Below are positions 26,229 through 36,003 of a stretch of DNA of 64,000 nucleotides, piece by piece. Position 1 is the stretch's first letter. Each line of letters opens with the position of its first letter. The notes beneath the pieces are model-generated. The model made no database searches and was not told where the DNA came from. It saw only the letters and a program-made list of their open reading frames with translations. A program made the translations under genes and the position numbers. The stretch is from NCBI RefSeq assembly GCF_000745265.1, contig NZ_JQNN01000001.1, positions 4,712,001 through 4,776,000 of the forward strand, read 5' to 3'. The DNA comes from Massilia sp. 9096. Lineage in GTDB: Bacteria; Pseudomonadota; Gammaproteobacteria; Burkholderiales; Burkholderiaceae_D.

Positions 26229-27920
26229 ATGCAATCGAAGCACACCCCGCAGCGACGCTTGACGCGCCTGACCGCCTCCCTGCTGTTCGCCTTTGCCGGC
26301 GCGGCCTGCATCGGCAGCGTCCACGCACAAGACGCCGCAAGCAACGCCGCCACCGCCGCCACCGCCGCCACCGCCGCCACCGCCGCCGCGGCGCAAACCT
26401 ACAACCCCGACGCCGACGTCACCCGCGTCATGAAACTGTTCGACGTGCCCGGCATCGCGATCGCCGTGGTCAAGGATGGTAAAGTGCTGGTGGCCGAGGG
26501 GTATGGCGTGCGCGAACTGGGCAAGCCGGCCAAGGTCGACGCCAAGACCCTGTTCGAGGTCGCCTCGAACTCGAAAGCCTTCACCGCCGCCGCGCTGGCG
26601 ATGCTGGTCGACGAAGGCAAGGTCGCCTGGGACGATCCGGTCACCAAGCACCTGCCCGACTTCCAGATGTACGACGCCTACGTCACGCACGAGATGACGG
26701 TGCGCGACCTGCTGACCCACCGCAGCGGTCTGGGCCTGGGCGCGGGCGACCTGCTGTGGTGGCCGACTACCAACTTCAGCACCGACGAGATCATCCAGAA
26801 GCTGCGCTACATCCCGCCTGCGACCAGCTTTCGCAGCAGCTACGCCTACGACAACCTGCTGTACATCGTGGCCGGCAAGATCGTCGCCAGCAAATCCGGC
26901 AAGACCTGGGGCGAGACCATCCGCGAGCGCATCCTGACGCCGGTCGGCATGGCGTCGACCGTGACCAGCGTCGCCGAGGAAGCGGGCAACCCGGACGTGG
27001 CGCACGCGCACAGCAAGATCAACGACCGGATCGCGGCGGTGAAGGCGATGCCGGTGCCGAACGCGGTCGGCGCGGTCGGCATCAACACCAACGCGGAAGA
27101 TATCGCGCGCTGGATGCGCGTGCTGCTCGACGGCGGCCGTGTCGGTACCGATGCCAACGGCAAGGAAGTGCGCCTGTTCAGCGCCAAGCAGGCGCGCGAG
27201 CTGTGGACCGCGCAGACCCCGATCCGCATCGGCGAGCCGGATCCGCGCCTGGCCGCGACCAAGCCGAGCTTCTCGGCCTACGGCCTGGGTTTCCAATTGC
27301 GCGACTACGACGGCAAGCTGGTCGCCATGCACAGCGGCGCGCTGCAGGGCTTTTATTCGAAGGTGGTCCTGGTGCCGGAAGCGAAGCTGGGCATCGCCAT
27401 TCTCACCAATGCCGAAAGCGGCGGCTCGCTCAACGCGCTGCAATACCGCCTGCTCGACCAGTACCTGGGCAGCCACGTCGCCGGTCCCGACCCGATCGGC
27501 GCGGTGGCCGCCGTCGAGCAGGACAGCCACGCCAAGGAACTGGCGCGCCTGAACAAGACCGGCGCGGGCCGCGTGGCGAAATCGCTGCCCTCGCTGGCGC
27601 TGGCCGCCTACGACGGCGACTACCAGGACCCGTGGTATGGCCTGGCCACGATCAAGCACGTCGGCGGCAAGCAGATCCTGACTTTCGCGCGCACGCCCGA
27701 CCTGACCGGCGAGCTGACCCACTACCAGCACGACACCTTCATCGTGCGCTGGAAGGAGCGCAACTTCAATGCCGACGCCTACGTCACCTTCTCGCTGAAC
27801 CCGGACGGCAGCATCGAGCGCATGAAGATGCAGCCGATCTCCACCGAGACCGATTTCAGCTACGACTTCCAGGACCTGAACTTCAAGCCGGTCAAGGCGG
27901 ACCCGAAAGCCGGCTCGTAA
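26229..27920 (+). CDS. Secreted serine hydrolase, class C beta-lactamase/esterase family
   Basis: 563 residues. Signal peptide (LLFAFAGAACIGSVHA), an Ala/Thr spacer encoded by a 9-base repeat, then the penicillin-binding fold: nucleophile motif Ser113-Asn-Ser-Lys116, YAYDN as YxN, and HSGALQG as third motif. A C-terminal DUF3471-like beta domain (about 440-560) is usual in this subgroup. Likely acts on peptides or esters in the periplasm rather than being a true resistance enzyme. Directly behind the M1 aminopeptidase gene. Confidence 0.9.
   Translation: MQSKHTPQRRLTRLTASLLFAFAGAACIGSVHAQDAASNAATAATAATAATAAAAQTYNPDADVTRVMKLFDVPGIAIAVVKDGKVLVAEGYGVRELGKPAKVDAKTLFEVASNSKAFTAAALAMLVDEGKVAWDDPVTKHLPDFQMYDAYVTHEMTVRDLLTHRSGLGLGAGDLLWWPTTNFSTDEIIQKLRYIPPATSFRSSYAYDNLLYIVAGKIVASKSGKTWGETIRERILTPVGMASTVTSVAEEAGNPDVAHAHSKINDRIAAVKAMPVPNAVGAVGINTNAEDIARWMRVLLDGGRVGTDANGKEVRLFSAKQARELWTAQTPIRIGEPDPRLAATKPSFSAYGLGFQLRDYDGKLVAMHSGALQGFYSKVVLVPEAKLGIAILTNAESGGSLNALQYRLLDQYLGSHVAGPDPIGAVAAVEQDSHAKELARLNKTGAGRVAKSLPSLALAAYDGDYQDPWYGLATIKHVGGKQILTFARTPDLTGELTHYQHDTFIVRWKERNFNADAYVTFSLNPDGSIERMKMQPISTETDFSYDFQDLNFKPVKADPKAGS
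26346..26387 (+). repeat. 9-base tandem repeat (GCCGCCACC) coding Ala-Ala-Thr
   Basis: Four perfect GCCGCCACC units plus a further GCCGCC lie in frame just after the predicted signal cleavage site of the serine hydrolase. Changes in copy number would lengthen or shorten a flexible spacer by three residues without frameshift. Confidence 0.9.
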
Positions 27921-28062
27921 GCAGGCCGGCGTGACATGGAGGCCGTCGACATATACACGGCCGATCCCTAAAAACATGCGCGCATTGTCACCACGGTGCA
28001 CACCCCGGCCGCCCACGCACCGTCAAGGCGCGCGCGCCAGCCGGGCGCCCGAAGCATGCATA

Positions 28063-28128
28063 TGTCCGGCTGTCCGCCCGGTGCGCGCGGACAGCGTTGC
28101 GGACACCTCGCGGACACCGATCCGGACA
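28063..28128 (+). promoter_or_regulatory. Cluster of six TGTCCG/CGGACA boxes, candidate enhancer for sigma-54 activator
   Basis: In the 403-base gap 27921-28323, which holds no gene I can support, TGTCCG occurs at 28063 and 28071 and its reverse complement CGGACA at 28088, 28100, 28111 and 28123, spaced about one helical turn. They lie 75-140 bases upstream of a sigma-54 type promoter. The same boxes recur in front of the hlyD-like gene at 54646-54699, whose operon encodes a sigma-54 activator. Confidence 0.65.
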
Positions 28129-28202
28129 CTCTGCAGGAAGCTCGCCCGCCCGCCGTGGCGCGTAGCCGCAAGCACACGCGGGCTCACGACGAGCCCTGCA
28201 TA

Positions 28203-28218
28203 TGGCATAAAGATTGCC
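28203..28218 (+). promoter_or_regulatory. Sigma-54 (-24/-12) promoter of the tldD cluster
   Basis: TGGCATAAAGATTGCC has the invariant GG and GC separated by exactly ten bases and matches TGGCACG-N4-TTGC(A/T) at nine of the twelve defined positions. Transcription would start near 28229-28230, leaving a leader of about 95 bases before the first tldD. The activator boxes upstream strengthen the call. Confidence 0.68.
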
Positions 28219-28323
28219 TATCCAAAACGTCAACTTGCTGCTAATGTGCAACGCACACTGCAGTAGATAACAACGAGGTCCGGCTGCCGGGCCACCGGCC
28301 AAATCAGTGATTCAGGAGATAGT

Positions 28324-29961
28324 ATGGAACGGCGTACCTTCCTCAACCTCAGCGGTCTGGCCTTCGGCTCGATGCTGGTTCCCGTGTTCGGACGCGCGAT
28401 CGCCGCCGAAGAGATGCAATCCTCGATGCCGGCCGCGGCCAGGAAGATGCTGGCCGACACGGCGCTGAATGCCGCCACCAAGGCCGGCGCCAGCTACTGC
28501 GACGTGCGCATCGGCCGCTACCTGAACCAGTACGTCATCACGCGCGACCTGAACGTCGAGAACGTGGTCAACACCGAATCGGCCGGCATCGGCGTGCGCG
28601 TACTGTGCAACGGCGCCTATGGCTTCGCGGCCACCAACGACATGAGCCCGGACGGCGTCGCGGGCGCGGCGCGCCAGGCGGTGGCGATCGCCAAGGCCAA
28701 CGCCAAGCTGCAGACCGAACCGGTGCAACTGGCGCCGGTCAAGGGCGTGGGCGAGGTGGCGTGGTCGACGCCGGTGGTCAAGGACTGGCGTTCGGTGCCG
28801 ATCAAGGACAAGGCCGAGATGCTGATCACGGCCAACAAGGCCGGCATGGACGGCGGCGCCAACTTCATGACCTCGATGCTGTTCCAGGTGCACCAGTCGA
28901 AGTATTTCGCTTCGACCGACGGCTCCTACATCGACCAGGACATCCAGCGCCTGTGGGCGCCGGTGACCGCGACCGCCATCGACAAGGCCAGCGGCAAGTT
29001 CCGTTCGCGCAGCGGCCTGTCGGCGCCGGTCGGCATGGGCTACGAATACTTCGACGCGCGTCCCGAGCACAAGATCAAGGCCGCAGGCGGCGTCGCCACG
29101 CTGTACACCAAATCGTACGACATCGTCGAGGACGCGCGCGCCGCGGGCCGCGACGCCAAGCGCAAGCTGACCGCGAAATCGGTCACGCCGGGCAAGTACG
29201 ACCTGATGCTCTCGCCGGAAAACATCTGGCTGACCATCCACGAATCGGTCGGCCACCCGACCGAACTGGATCGCGTGCTCGGCTACGAAGCCAACTACGC
29301 CGGCACCAGCTTCGCCACGCTGGACAAGTGGCAGAGCAAGAAATTCAATTACGGTTCGCCGCTGGTGAACATCGTCGCCGACAAGACCACCCCGGGCTCG
29401 CTCGGCTACGTCGGCTACGACGACGAGGGCGTGAAAACCAAGCGCTGGGACATCATCAAGGACGGCATCCTGGTCAGCTACCAGGCCACGCGCGACCAGG
29501 CCCACATCATCGGCAAGACCGAGTCGGACGGCTGCTCGTACGCCGACAGCTGGAGCAACGTGCAGTTCCAGCGCATGCCGAACGTGTCGCTCCAGGCCGG
29601 CCAGAAGAAGCTGACCCCGGACGAGATGGTCAAGGACATCAAGAAGGGCATCTACATCGTCGGCGACGGCTCGTTCTCGATCGACCAGCAGCGCTACAAC
29701 TTCCAGTTCGGCGGCCAGCTGTTCTACGAGATCAACAACGGCAAGATCGGCCAGATGCTGGAAGACGTGGCCTACCAGTCGAACACCCAGGACTTCTGGA
29801 ATGCCTGCAGCGCGCTGTGCGACGACCGCGACTGGCGCATGGGCGGCTCCTTCTTCGACGGCAAGGGCCAGCCGAGCCAGGTCAGCATCGTGTCGCACGG
29901 CGCCTCGACGGCGCGCTTCAACGGCATCAACGTCATCAACACCGCCCGCAAGATCGGCTAA
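28324..29961 (+). CDS. TldD-type metalloprotease, copy 1, with twin-arginine signal
   Basis: 545 residues. The N-terminus MERRTFLNLSGLAFGSML is a Tat signal (RRTFLN) ending near AIAAEE, so export of the folded protein is predicted, unlike cytoplasmic E. coli TldD. The metal motif His306-Glu-Ser-Val-Gly-His311 is followed by PTELDRVLGYEANYAG. The C-terminal zinc Cys known in E. coli TldD is not seen; the matching segment reads FFDGKGQ. TldD works only with TldE as a heteromer that trims unfolded peptides. First gene behind the sigma-54 promoter; tldE follows after 18 bases. It is highly similar to copy 2. Confidence 0.9.
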   Translation: MERRTFLNLSGLAFGSMLVPVFGRAIAAEEMQSSMPAAARKMLADTALNAATKAGASYCDVRIGRYLNQYVITRDLNVENVVNTESAGIGVRVLCNGAYGFAATNDMSPDGVAGAARQAVAIAKANAKLQTEPVQLAPVKGVGEVAWSTPVVKDWRSVPIKDKAEMLITANKAGMDGGANFMTSMLFQVHQSKYFASTDGSYIDQDIQRLWAPVTATAIDKASGKFRSRSGLSAPVGMGYEYFDARPEHKIKAAGGVATLYTKSYDIVEDARAAGRDAKRKLTAKSVTPGKYDLMLSPENIWLTIHESVGHPTELDRVLGYEANYAGTSFATLDKWQSKKFNYGSPLVNIVADKTTPGSLGYVGYDDEGVKTKRWDIIKDGILVSYQATRDQAHIIGKTESDGCSYADSWSNVQFQRMPNVSLQAGQKKLTPDEMVKDIKKGIYIVGDGSFSIDQQRYNFQFGGQLFYEINNGKIGQMLEDVAYQSNTQDFWNACSALCDDRDWRMGGSFFDGKGQPSQVSIVSHGASTARFNGINVINTARKIG

Positions 29962-29979
29962 GGCAGGGAGAACCAGAAC

Positions 29980-31317
29980 ATGACCATCCTGACCCAGGAA
30001 CAGACCAAACACATCTGCGACACGGTGCTCAAGGCGAGCAAGGCCGACGAATGCACCGTCAGCGTGAGCGGCACCCGTGACGGCAACATCCGCTTCGCGC
30101 GCAACGCGGTGTCGACCGCCGGCCTGGCCGACGACGTCAGCATCGCCGTGCAGGTCGCCTTCGGCAAGCGCGTCGGTACCGCCACCATCAACGAGTTCGA
30201 CGACAAGTCGCTGGAAAAAGTCGTCCGCCGCGCCGAGGACCTGGCGCGCCTGGCGCCGGAAAATCCGGAGTTCGTGCCGGCCGTGGGCAAGCAGGACTTC
30301 AAGGCATCCAACACCTTCAACGCCAAGACCGCCGCCATCGATCCGGAGTACCGTGCGCAGGCGGCCGCGTACGCGATCGAAGCCTGCAAGAAGAAGGACC
30401 TGGTCGCCGCCGGCTTCTTTTCCGACAGCACCGCGTTCTCGACGGTGGCCAACTCGAACGGCGTATTCGGCCACCAGACCCAGACCGGCCTCGACTTCAC
30501 CTGCACCGTGCGCACCAGCGATGGCCGCGGCTCGGGCTGGGTCAAGCGCTCGGCCACCGACGCCGCCCGCTTCGATCCGCGCGAAGCGGCCGACGTGGCG
30601 ATCGAGAAGGCCTTGAAATCGGTCGACGCGAAGGCGCTCGAGCCGGGCCGCTACACCGTGATCCTGGAGCCGGCCGCGACCTCCGAACTGCTGGGTAACA
30701 TGCTGGTCGGCTTCGACGCGCGCCAGACCGACGAAGGGCGCAGCTTCCTCTCCAAGAAGGGCGGCGCCTCGCGCCTGGGCGACAAGCTGTTCGACGAAAA
30801 GGTCAACATCTGGGCCGACCCGTGGAACCCGGACGTGCCGGTGCTGCCGTGGGACGACCGCAGCCTGATCGCGCGCCAGCGCATGGACCTGGTCAAGAAC
30901 GGCAAGGTCAACGCGCTGCAGTATTCGCAGTACTGGGCCAAGAAGAAGGGCGTGATGGCGACCGCGATGCCGGGCAATATCATCATGGCCGGTACCGACA
31001 AGAGCACGCAGGAGCTGATCGCCAGCACCAAGAAAGGCATCCTGGTCACGCGCACCTGGTACATCCGCATGGTCGATCCGCAGTCGGTGCTGCTGACCGG
31101 CCTGACCCGCGACGGCACCTTCTACATCGAGAACGGCCAGATCAAGTACCCGGTCAAGAACTTCCGCTTCAACGAGAGCCCGGTGACCATGCTGAACAAC
31201 ATCGAGGAGATCGGCAAGCCGGTGGTGATCGGCGGCGACGAAGTGCCGTTCCAGATGCTGATCCCGCCGATGAAGGTCCGCGATTTCAACTTCACGTCGC
31301 TGTCGGACGCGGTCTAA
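29980..31317 (+). CDS. TldE/PmbA-type partner subunit, copy 1
   Basis: 445 residues, no signal peptide, no HExxxH motif: the non-catalytic partner. Family features include NIRFARNAVSTAGL, TINEFDDKSLEKVVRRAEDL, and a C-terminal block IENGQIKYPVKNFRFNESPV. TldD and TldE form a barrel enclosing the active site, so TldE should be needed for activity. As TldD here has a Tat signal and TldE none, TldE might be carried out bound to TldD (inference). Followed after 13 bases by the second tldD. Confidence 0.9.
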   Translation: MTILTQEQTKHICDTVLKASKADECTVSVSGTRDGNIRFARNAVSTAGLADDVSIAVQVAFGKRVGTATINEFDDKSLEKVVRRAEDLARLAPENPEFVPAVGKQDFKASNTFNAKTAAIDPEYRAQAAAYAIEACKKKDLVAAGFFSDSTAFSTVANSNGVFGHQTQTGLDFTCTVRTSDGRGSGWVKRSATDAARFDPREAADVAIEKALKSVDAKALEPGRYTVILEPAATSELLGNMLVGFDARQTDEGRSFLSKKGGASRLGDKLFDEKVNIWADPWNPDVPVLPWDDRSLIARQRMDLVKNGKVNALQYSQYWAKKKGVMATAMPGNIIMAGTDKSTQELIASTKKGILVTRTWYIRMVDPQSVLLTGLTRDGTFYIENGQIKYPVKNFRFNESPVTMLNNIEEIGKPVVIGGDEVPFQMLIPPMKVRDFNFTSLSDAV

Positions 31318-31330
31318 GCACCGGGCACCC

Positions 31331-32968
31331 ATGGAACGCCGCACCTTCCTCAACCTGTGCGCCGGCACCGCCGGCAGCCTGCTGGTCCCGGTCTTCGGCA
31401 ACGCGGTCGCCGCCGAAGAGCTGATCGGCACGATGCCGGCCAGCGCCAAGAAAGCCATCGCCGACACCGCGCTGAACGCCGCCACCAAGGCCGGCGCCAG
31501 CTATTGCGACGTGCGCATCGGGCGCTACCTGAACCAGTACATCAACACGCGCGACCTCGCGGTGCAGGGCGTGACGAATACCGAGTCGAGCGGCGTCGGC
31601 GTGCGCGTGATCGCCAACGGCGCCTACGGCTTCGCCGCCACCAACCAGATGACGCCGGACGCGGTCGCCAACGCGGCGCGCCAGGCGGTCGCCATCGCCA
31701 AGGCCAACGCCAGGCTGCAGGACCGGCCGCTCGAGCTGGCGCCGGTCAAGGGCGTGGGCGAAGTCGCCTGGGCCACGCCGATGAAGAAGGACTGGCGCAC
31801 GGTCGCGGTCAAGGACAAGGCCGAGATGCTGATCGCCGCCAACAAGGCCGGCCTGGACGCGGGCGCCAGCTTCATGACGGCCAACCTGTTCCAGATAAAC
31901 CAGCAGAAGTATTTTGCTTCCACCGACGGCTCCTACATCGACCAGGACATCCATCGCCTGTGGGCGCCGATCACCGCCACCGCGGTCGACAAGGCGACCG
32001 GCAAGTTCCGCTCGCGCGCCGGCCTGGCGCCGCCGGTGGGCATGGGCTACGAATGGTTCGACGCGCGCGCCGAGCACAAGGTCCGCGCAGCCGGCGGCGT
32101 CACCACGCTGTACAACGGCAGCTACGACATCGTCGAGGAAGCGGCCAGCGCCGGCCGCCAGGCGCGCCAGAAGCTGGGCGCGAAAAGCGTCGACCCGGGC
32201 AAGTACGACCTGGTGCTGGCGCCGGAAAACCTGTTCCTGACCATCCACGAGTCCGTGGGACACCCGACCGAACTCGATCGCGTGCTCGGCTATGAAGCCA
32301 ACTACGCCGGCACCAGCTTCTGCACGCTGGACAAGTGGGAATCGAAGAGATTCAGTTTCGGCTCGCCCCTGGTGAACATCGTCGCCGACAAGGACACGCC
32401 GGGTTCGCTCGGCGCAGTCGGCTACGACGACGAAGGCGTCAAGCCGAAGCGCTGGGACATCATCAAGGACGGCATCCTGGTCAACTACCAGGTCACGCGC
32501 GACCAGGCCCACATCATCGGCGAAAAGGAATCGCAGGGCTGCTCGTACGCGGACAGCTGGAGCAAGGTGCAGTTCCAGCGCATGCCGAACGTGTCGCTCG
32601 CCGCCGGCAAGAAGCGGCTCACGCCAGACGAGATGGTCAAGGACGTCAAGCGCGGCATCTACATCCTCGGCCGCGGCTCGTACTCGATCGACCAGCAGCG
32701 CTACAACTTCCAGTTCGGCGGCCAGCTGTATTTCGAAATCAAGGACGGCAAGATCGGCCAGATGCTCGAGGATGTGGCGTACCAGTCGAACACCCAGGAT
32801 TTCTGGAATGCCTGCAGCGCCGTGTGCGACGAACGCGACTGGCGCATGAGCGGCTCCTTCTTCGACGGCAAGGGGCAGCCGAGCCAGGTCAGCGCGGTCT
32901 CGCACGGCGCACCGACCACGCGCTTCAACGGCATCAACGTGATCAACACCGGCCGCAAGATCGGTTAA
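31331..32968 (+). CDS. TldD-type metalloprotease, copy 2, with twin-arginine signal
   Basis: 545 residues, same length as copy 1 and nearly collinear throughout. Tat signal MERRTFLNLCAGTAGSLL ending near AVAAEE; metal motif His306-Glu-Ser-Val-Gly-His311; FFDGKGQ at the position of the missing zinc Cys. The differences are spread through the protein, so this is an old duplication rather than a recent copy. The gene begins 14 bases after the tldE1 stop with little room for a ribosome site (CACCGGGCACCC), suggesting coupled translation. Confidence 0.9.
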   Translation: MERRTFLNLCAGTAGSLLVPVFGNAVAAEELIGTMPASAKKAIADTALNAATKAGASYCDVRIGRYLNQYINTRDLAVQGVTNTESSGVGVRVIANGAYGFAATNQMTPDAVANAARQAVAIAKANARLQDRPLELAPVKGVGEVAWATPMKKDWRTVAVKDKAEMLIAANKAGLDAGASFMTANLFQINQQKYFASTDGSYIDQDIHRLWAPITATAVDKATGKFRSRAGLAPPVGMGYEWFDARAEHKVRAAGGVTTLYNGSYDIVEEAASAGRQARQKLGAKSVDPGKYDLVLAPENLFLTIHESVGHPTELDRVLGYEANYAGTSFCTLDKWESKRFSFGSPLVNIVADKDTPGSLGAVGYDDEGVKPKRWDIIKDGILVNYQVTRDQAHIIGEKESQGCSYADSWSKVQFQRMPNVSLAAGKKRLTPDEMVKDVKRGIYILGRGSYSIDQQRYNFQFGGQLYFEIKDGKIGQMLEDVAYQSNTQDFWNACSAVCDERDWRMSGSFFDGKGQPSQVSAVSHGAPTTRFNGINVINTGRKIG

Positions 32969-33017
32969 CGCAAGACCGCTCAACGCAAGACCGATCAAGG
33001 CAGAGGGAACCTACCGC

Positions 33018-34355
33018 ATGAAACAGCTGACCCAGGACGAAGCCCAGAGTATCTGCCAGCGTGTCCTCAAGTATTCGACCGCCGACGATTGCAGCGTCTC
33101 GATCGCCGGCAACCGCAGCGGCAACATCCGCTTCGCGCGCAACGCCGTCTCGACCGCCGGCCTGAACGATAACCGCACCTTGAACGTGACGGTCGCCTTC
33201 GGCAAGCGCCAGGGCACCGCCAGCGTCAACGAGTTCGACGACGCCTCGCTCGAGCGCGCGGTGCGCCGCGCCGAGGACGTCGCGCGCCTGGCGCCGGAAA
33301 ACCCGGAGTACGTCGGCATTTCGGCCAAGCAGGATTTCAAGCCGAGCGAAGAGTATTTCGCATCGACCGCCGCCATCGACCCGGAGTTCCGCGCCGAGGT
33401 GGCCGCGCGCGCGATCGAGGGCGGCCGCAAGAACAAGCTGGTCACCGCCGGCTTCTTCACCGACACGACCGGCTTCGAGACCATCGCCAACTCGAAGGGC
33501 GTGTTCGGCCACCGCCAATTCACCGGCCTGCAATTTACCTGCACCGCGCGTACCGAAGACGGCCGCGGCTCGGGCTGGGTGACGCGCGGCGCCAGCGATG
33601 CGAAACGCTTCGACGCGCGCGAGGCGATCGAAGTCGCGATCGAAAAAGCGATGCACTCGGTCGATGCGAAAGCGATCGAGCCGGGCCGCTACACCGTGAT
33701 TCTGGAGCCGGCCGCGACGTCCGAGCTGCTGGGCCGCATGTTCGGCGCCTTCGATGCGCGCAACGCCGACGAGGGCCGCAGCTTCCTGGCCAGGAAGGGC
33801 GGCGGCAACCGCCTGGGCGAAAAGCTGTTCGACGACCACGTCAACGTCTGGGCGGACCCGTGGAACCCGGACGTGCCGGTCAGCCCGTGGGATACCCAAT
33901 CGATGCTGGCGCGCCGGCGCCAGGACCTGATCAAGGACGGCAAGGTCGCCTCGCTCGACTACTCGCGCTTCTGGGCGCAGAAGAAGGGCGTGCAGCCGAG
34001 TGCGCGCCCCGGGAACATCATCATGGCCGGCGGCGCCAAGTCGCTCGAGGAGCTGATCCAGGATACCAGGAAGGGCGTGCTGGTCACGCGCACCTGGTAC
34101 ATCCGCTCGGTCGACCCGCAGTCGCTGCTGCTGACCGGCCTGACGCGCGACGGCACCTTCTATATCGAAAACGGCAAGATCAAGTACCCGGTCAAGAACT
34201 TCCGCTTCAACGAAAGCCCGGTCACGATGCTCAACAACGTCGAGGAGCTCGGCAAGCCGACCGTGGTGGCGCCGGACGAGGTGCGCTTCCAGATGCTGAT
34301 CCCGCCGATGCGCCTGCGCGACTTCAATTTCACGTCGCTGTCGGACGCGGTGTAA
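33018..34355 (+). CDS. TldE/PmbA-type partner subunit, copy 2
   Basis: 445 residues, collinear with copy 1 and again without signal peptide or metal motif. Shared blocks: GNIRFARNAVSTAGLNDNRT, RGSGWVTRGASDAKRFDARE, YTVILEPAATSELLGRMFGA, LLTGLTRDGTFYIENGKIKY. The pair tldD2-tldE2 probably forms its own heteromer or mixes with pair 1. The 49-base gap after tldD2 contains a partly repeated segment (CAAGACCG) and GAGGGAACCTACCGC before the start codon. Confidence 0.9.
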   Translation: MKQLTQDEAQSICQRVLKYSTADDCSVSIAGNRSGNIRFARNAVSTAGLNDNRTLNVTVAFGKRQGTASVNEFDDASLERAVRRAEDVARLAPENPEYVGISAKQDFKPSEEYFASTAAIDPEFRAEVAARAIEGGRKNKLVTAGFFTDTTGFETIANSKGVFGHRQFTGLQFTCTARTEDGRGSGWVTRGASDAKRFDAREAIEVAIEKAMHSVDAKAIEPGRYTVILEPAATSELLGRMFGAFDARNADEGRSFLARKGGGNRLGEKLFDDHVNVWADPWNPDVPVSPWDTQSMLARRRQDLIKDGKVASLDYSRFWAQKKGVQPSARPGNIIMAGGAKSLEELIQDTRKGVLVTRTWYIRSVDPQSLLLTGLTRDGTFYIENGKIKYPVKNFRFNESPVTMLNNVEELGKPTVVAPDEVRFQMLIPPMRLRDFNFTSLSDAV

Positions 34356-34373
34356 GGGCAGGCGGCTTCCAGC

Positions 34374-34994
34374 ATGGCCAACTTCGACTTTTATTTCACG
34401 CGCCTGATGTACGAATCGGGCGATTGGGACGTCGACCAGCGCATGCCCAGCAACGTGCTCAACTCGCTGGTCGAGTACACGACCCTGCGCGTGGACACGG
34501 CCGAGCGTCTGGTCAACCTGTCCGACCCAAAGATGCTGGAAGCGCCGTTCTGCTACCTGGCCGGGCACAAGCTGGTGCAGTTCACGCCCGCCGAGCGCAG
34601 GAACTTCGAGCGCTACGTGAAGGGCGGCGGCTTCGTCTTCGTGGACGATTGCAACCACGACGTCGACGGGCTGTTCGCGAAATCGTTCGAGGCCGAGATG
34701 GCAAAGATCTTCGGCGCGTCCGCCATGAAGAAGATCCCCAACAACCACCGCCTCTATTCCAGCTTCTTCCAGTTCGACGGCCCGCCCAACACGGCGGTCG
34801 AATTGAACGGCTGGGGCGACGATCTGGTGCACGAGTACCTGCGCGCCATCGAGATCAATGGGCGCATCGCCGTCCTGTATTCGAACAAGGACTACGGCTG
34901 CGAGTGGGACTACGACTTCCGCAACAAGCGCTGGCTGGCGGTCGACAACACCCGCTTCGCGGTCAATATCATTCAATACGCACTGGGAGCATAG
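34374..34994 (+). CDS. DUF4159 domain protein
   Basis: 206 residues, no signal peptide. FDFYFTRLMYESGDWDVDQR at the N-terminus, YLAGHKLVQFTPAERRNFER, GGGFVFVDDCNHDVDG and VLYSNKDYGCEWDYD are DUF4159 hallmarks; the fold is thought to resemble glutamine-amidotransferase/vWA-associated domains. Usually found beside MoxR and DUF58 genes, as here, but its biochemical role is unknown. It links the Tld pairs to the MoxR part of the cluster: 18 bases after tldE2 and 3 bases before the moxR-like gene. Confidence 0.82.
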   Translation: MANFDFYFTRLMYESGDWDVDQRMPSNVLNSLVEYTTLRVDTAERLVNLSDPKMLEAPFCYLAGHKLVQFTPAERRNFERYVKGGGFVFVDDCNHDVDGLFAKSFEAEMAKIFGASAMKKIPNNHRLYSSFFQFDGPPNTAVELNGWGDDLVHEYLRAIEINGRIAVLYSNKDYGCEWDYDFRNKRWLAVDNTRFAVNIIQYALGA

Positions 34995-34997
34995 CAA

Positions 34998-36002
<1,005 letters not shown>

Positions 36003-36003
36003 C

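Noticed and set aside
26229..27920. Class C beta-lactamase resistance gene
   Set aside because: The SxxK and YxN motifs are shared with many esterases and peptidases; the length of 563 residues with a DUF3471-like tail is not that of AmpC.
28312..31488. Minus-strand open frame of about 1050 codons opposite tldD1/tldE1
   Set aside because: Low-complexity, Val/Asp/His/Arg-rich translation typical of antisense frames in high-GC DNA; the sense genes are well supported.
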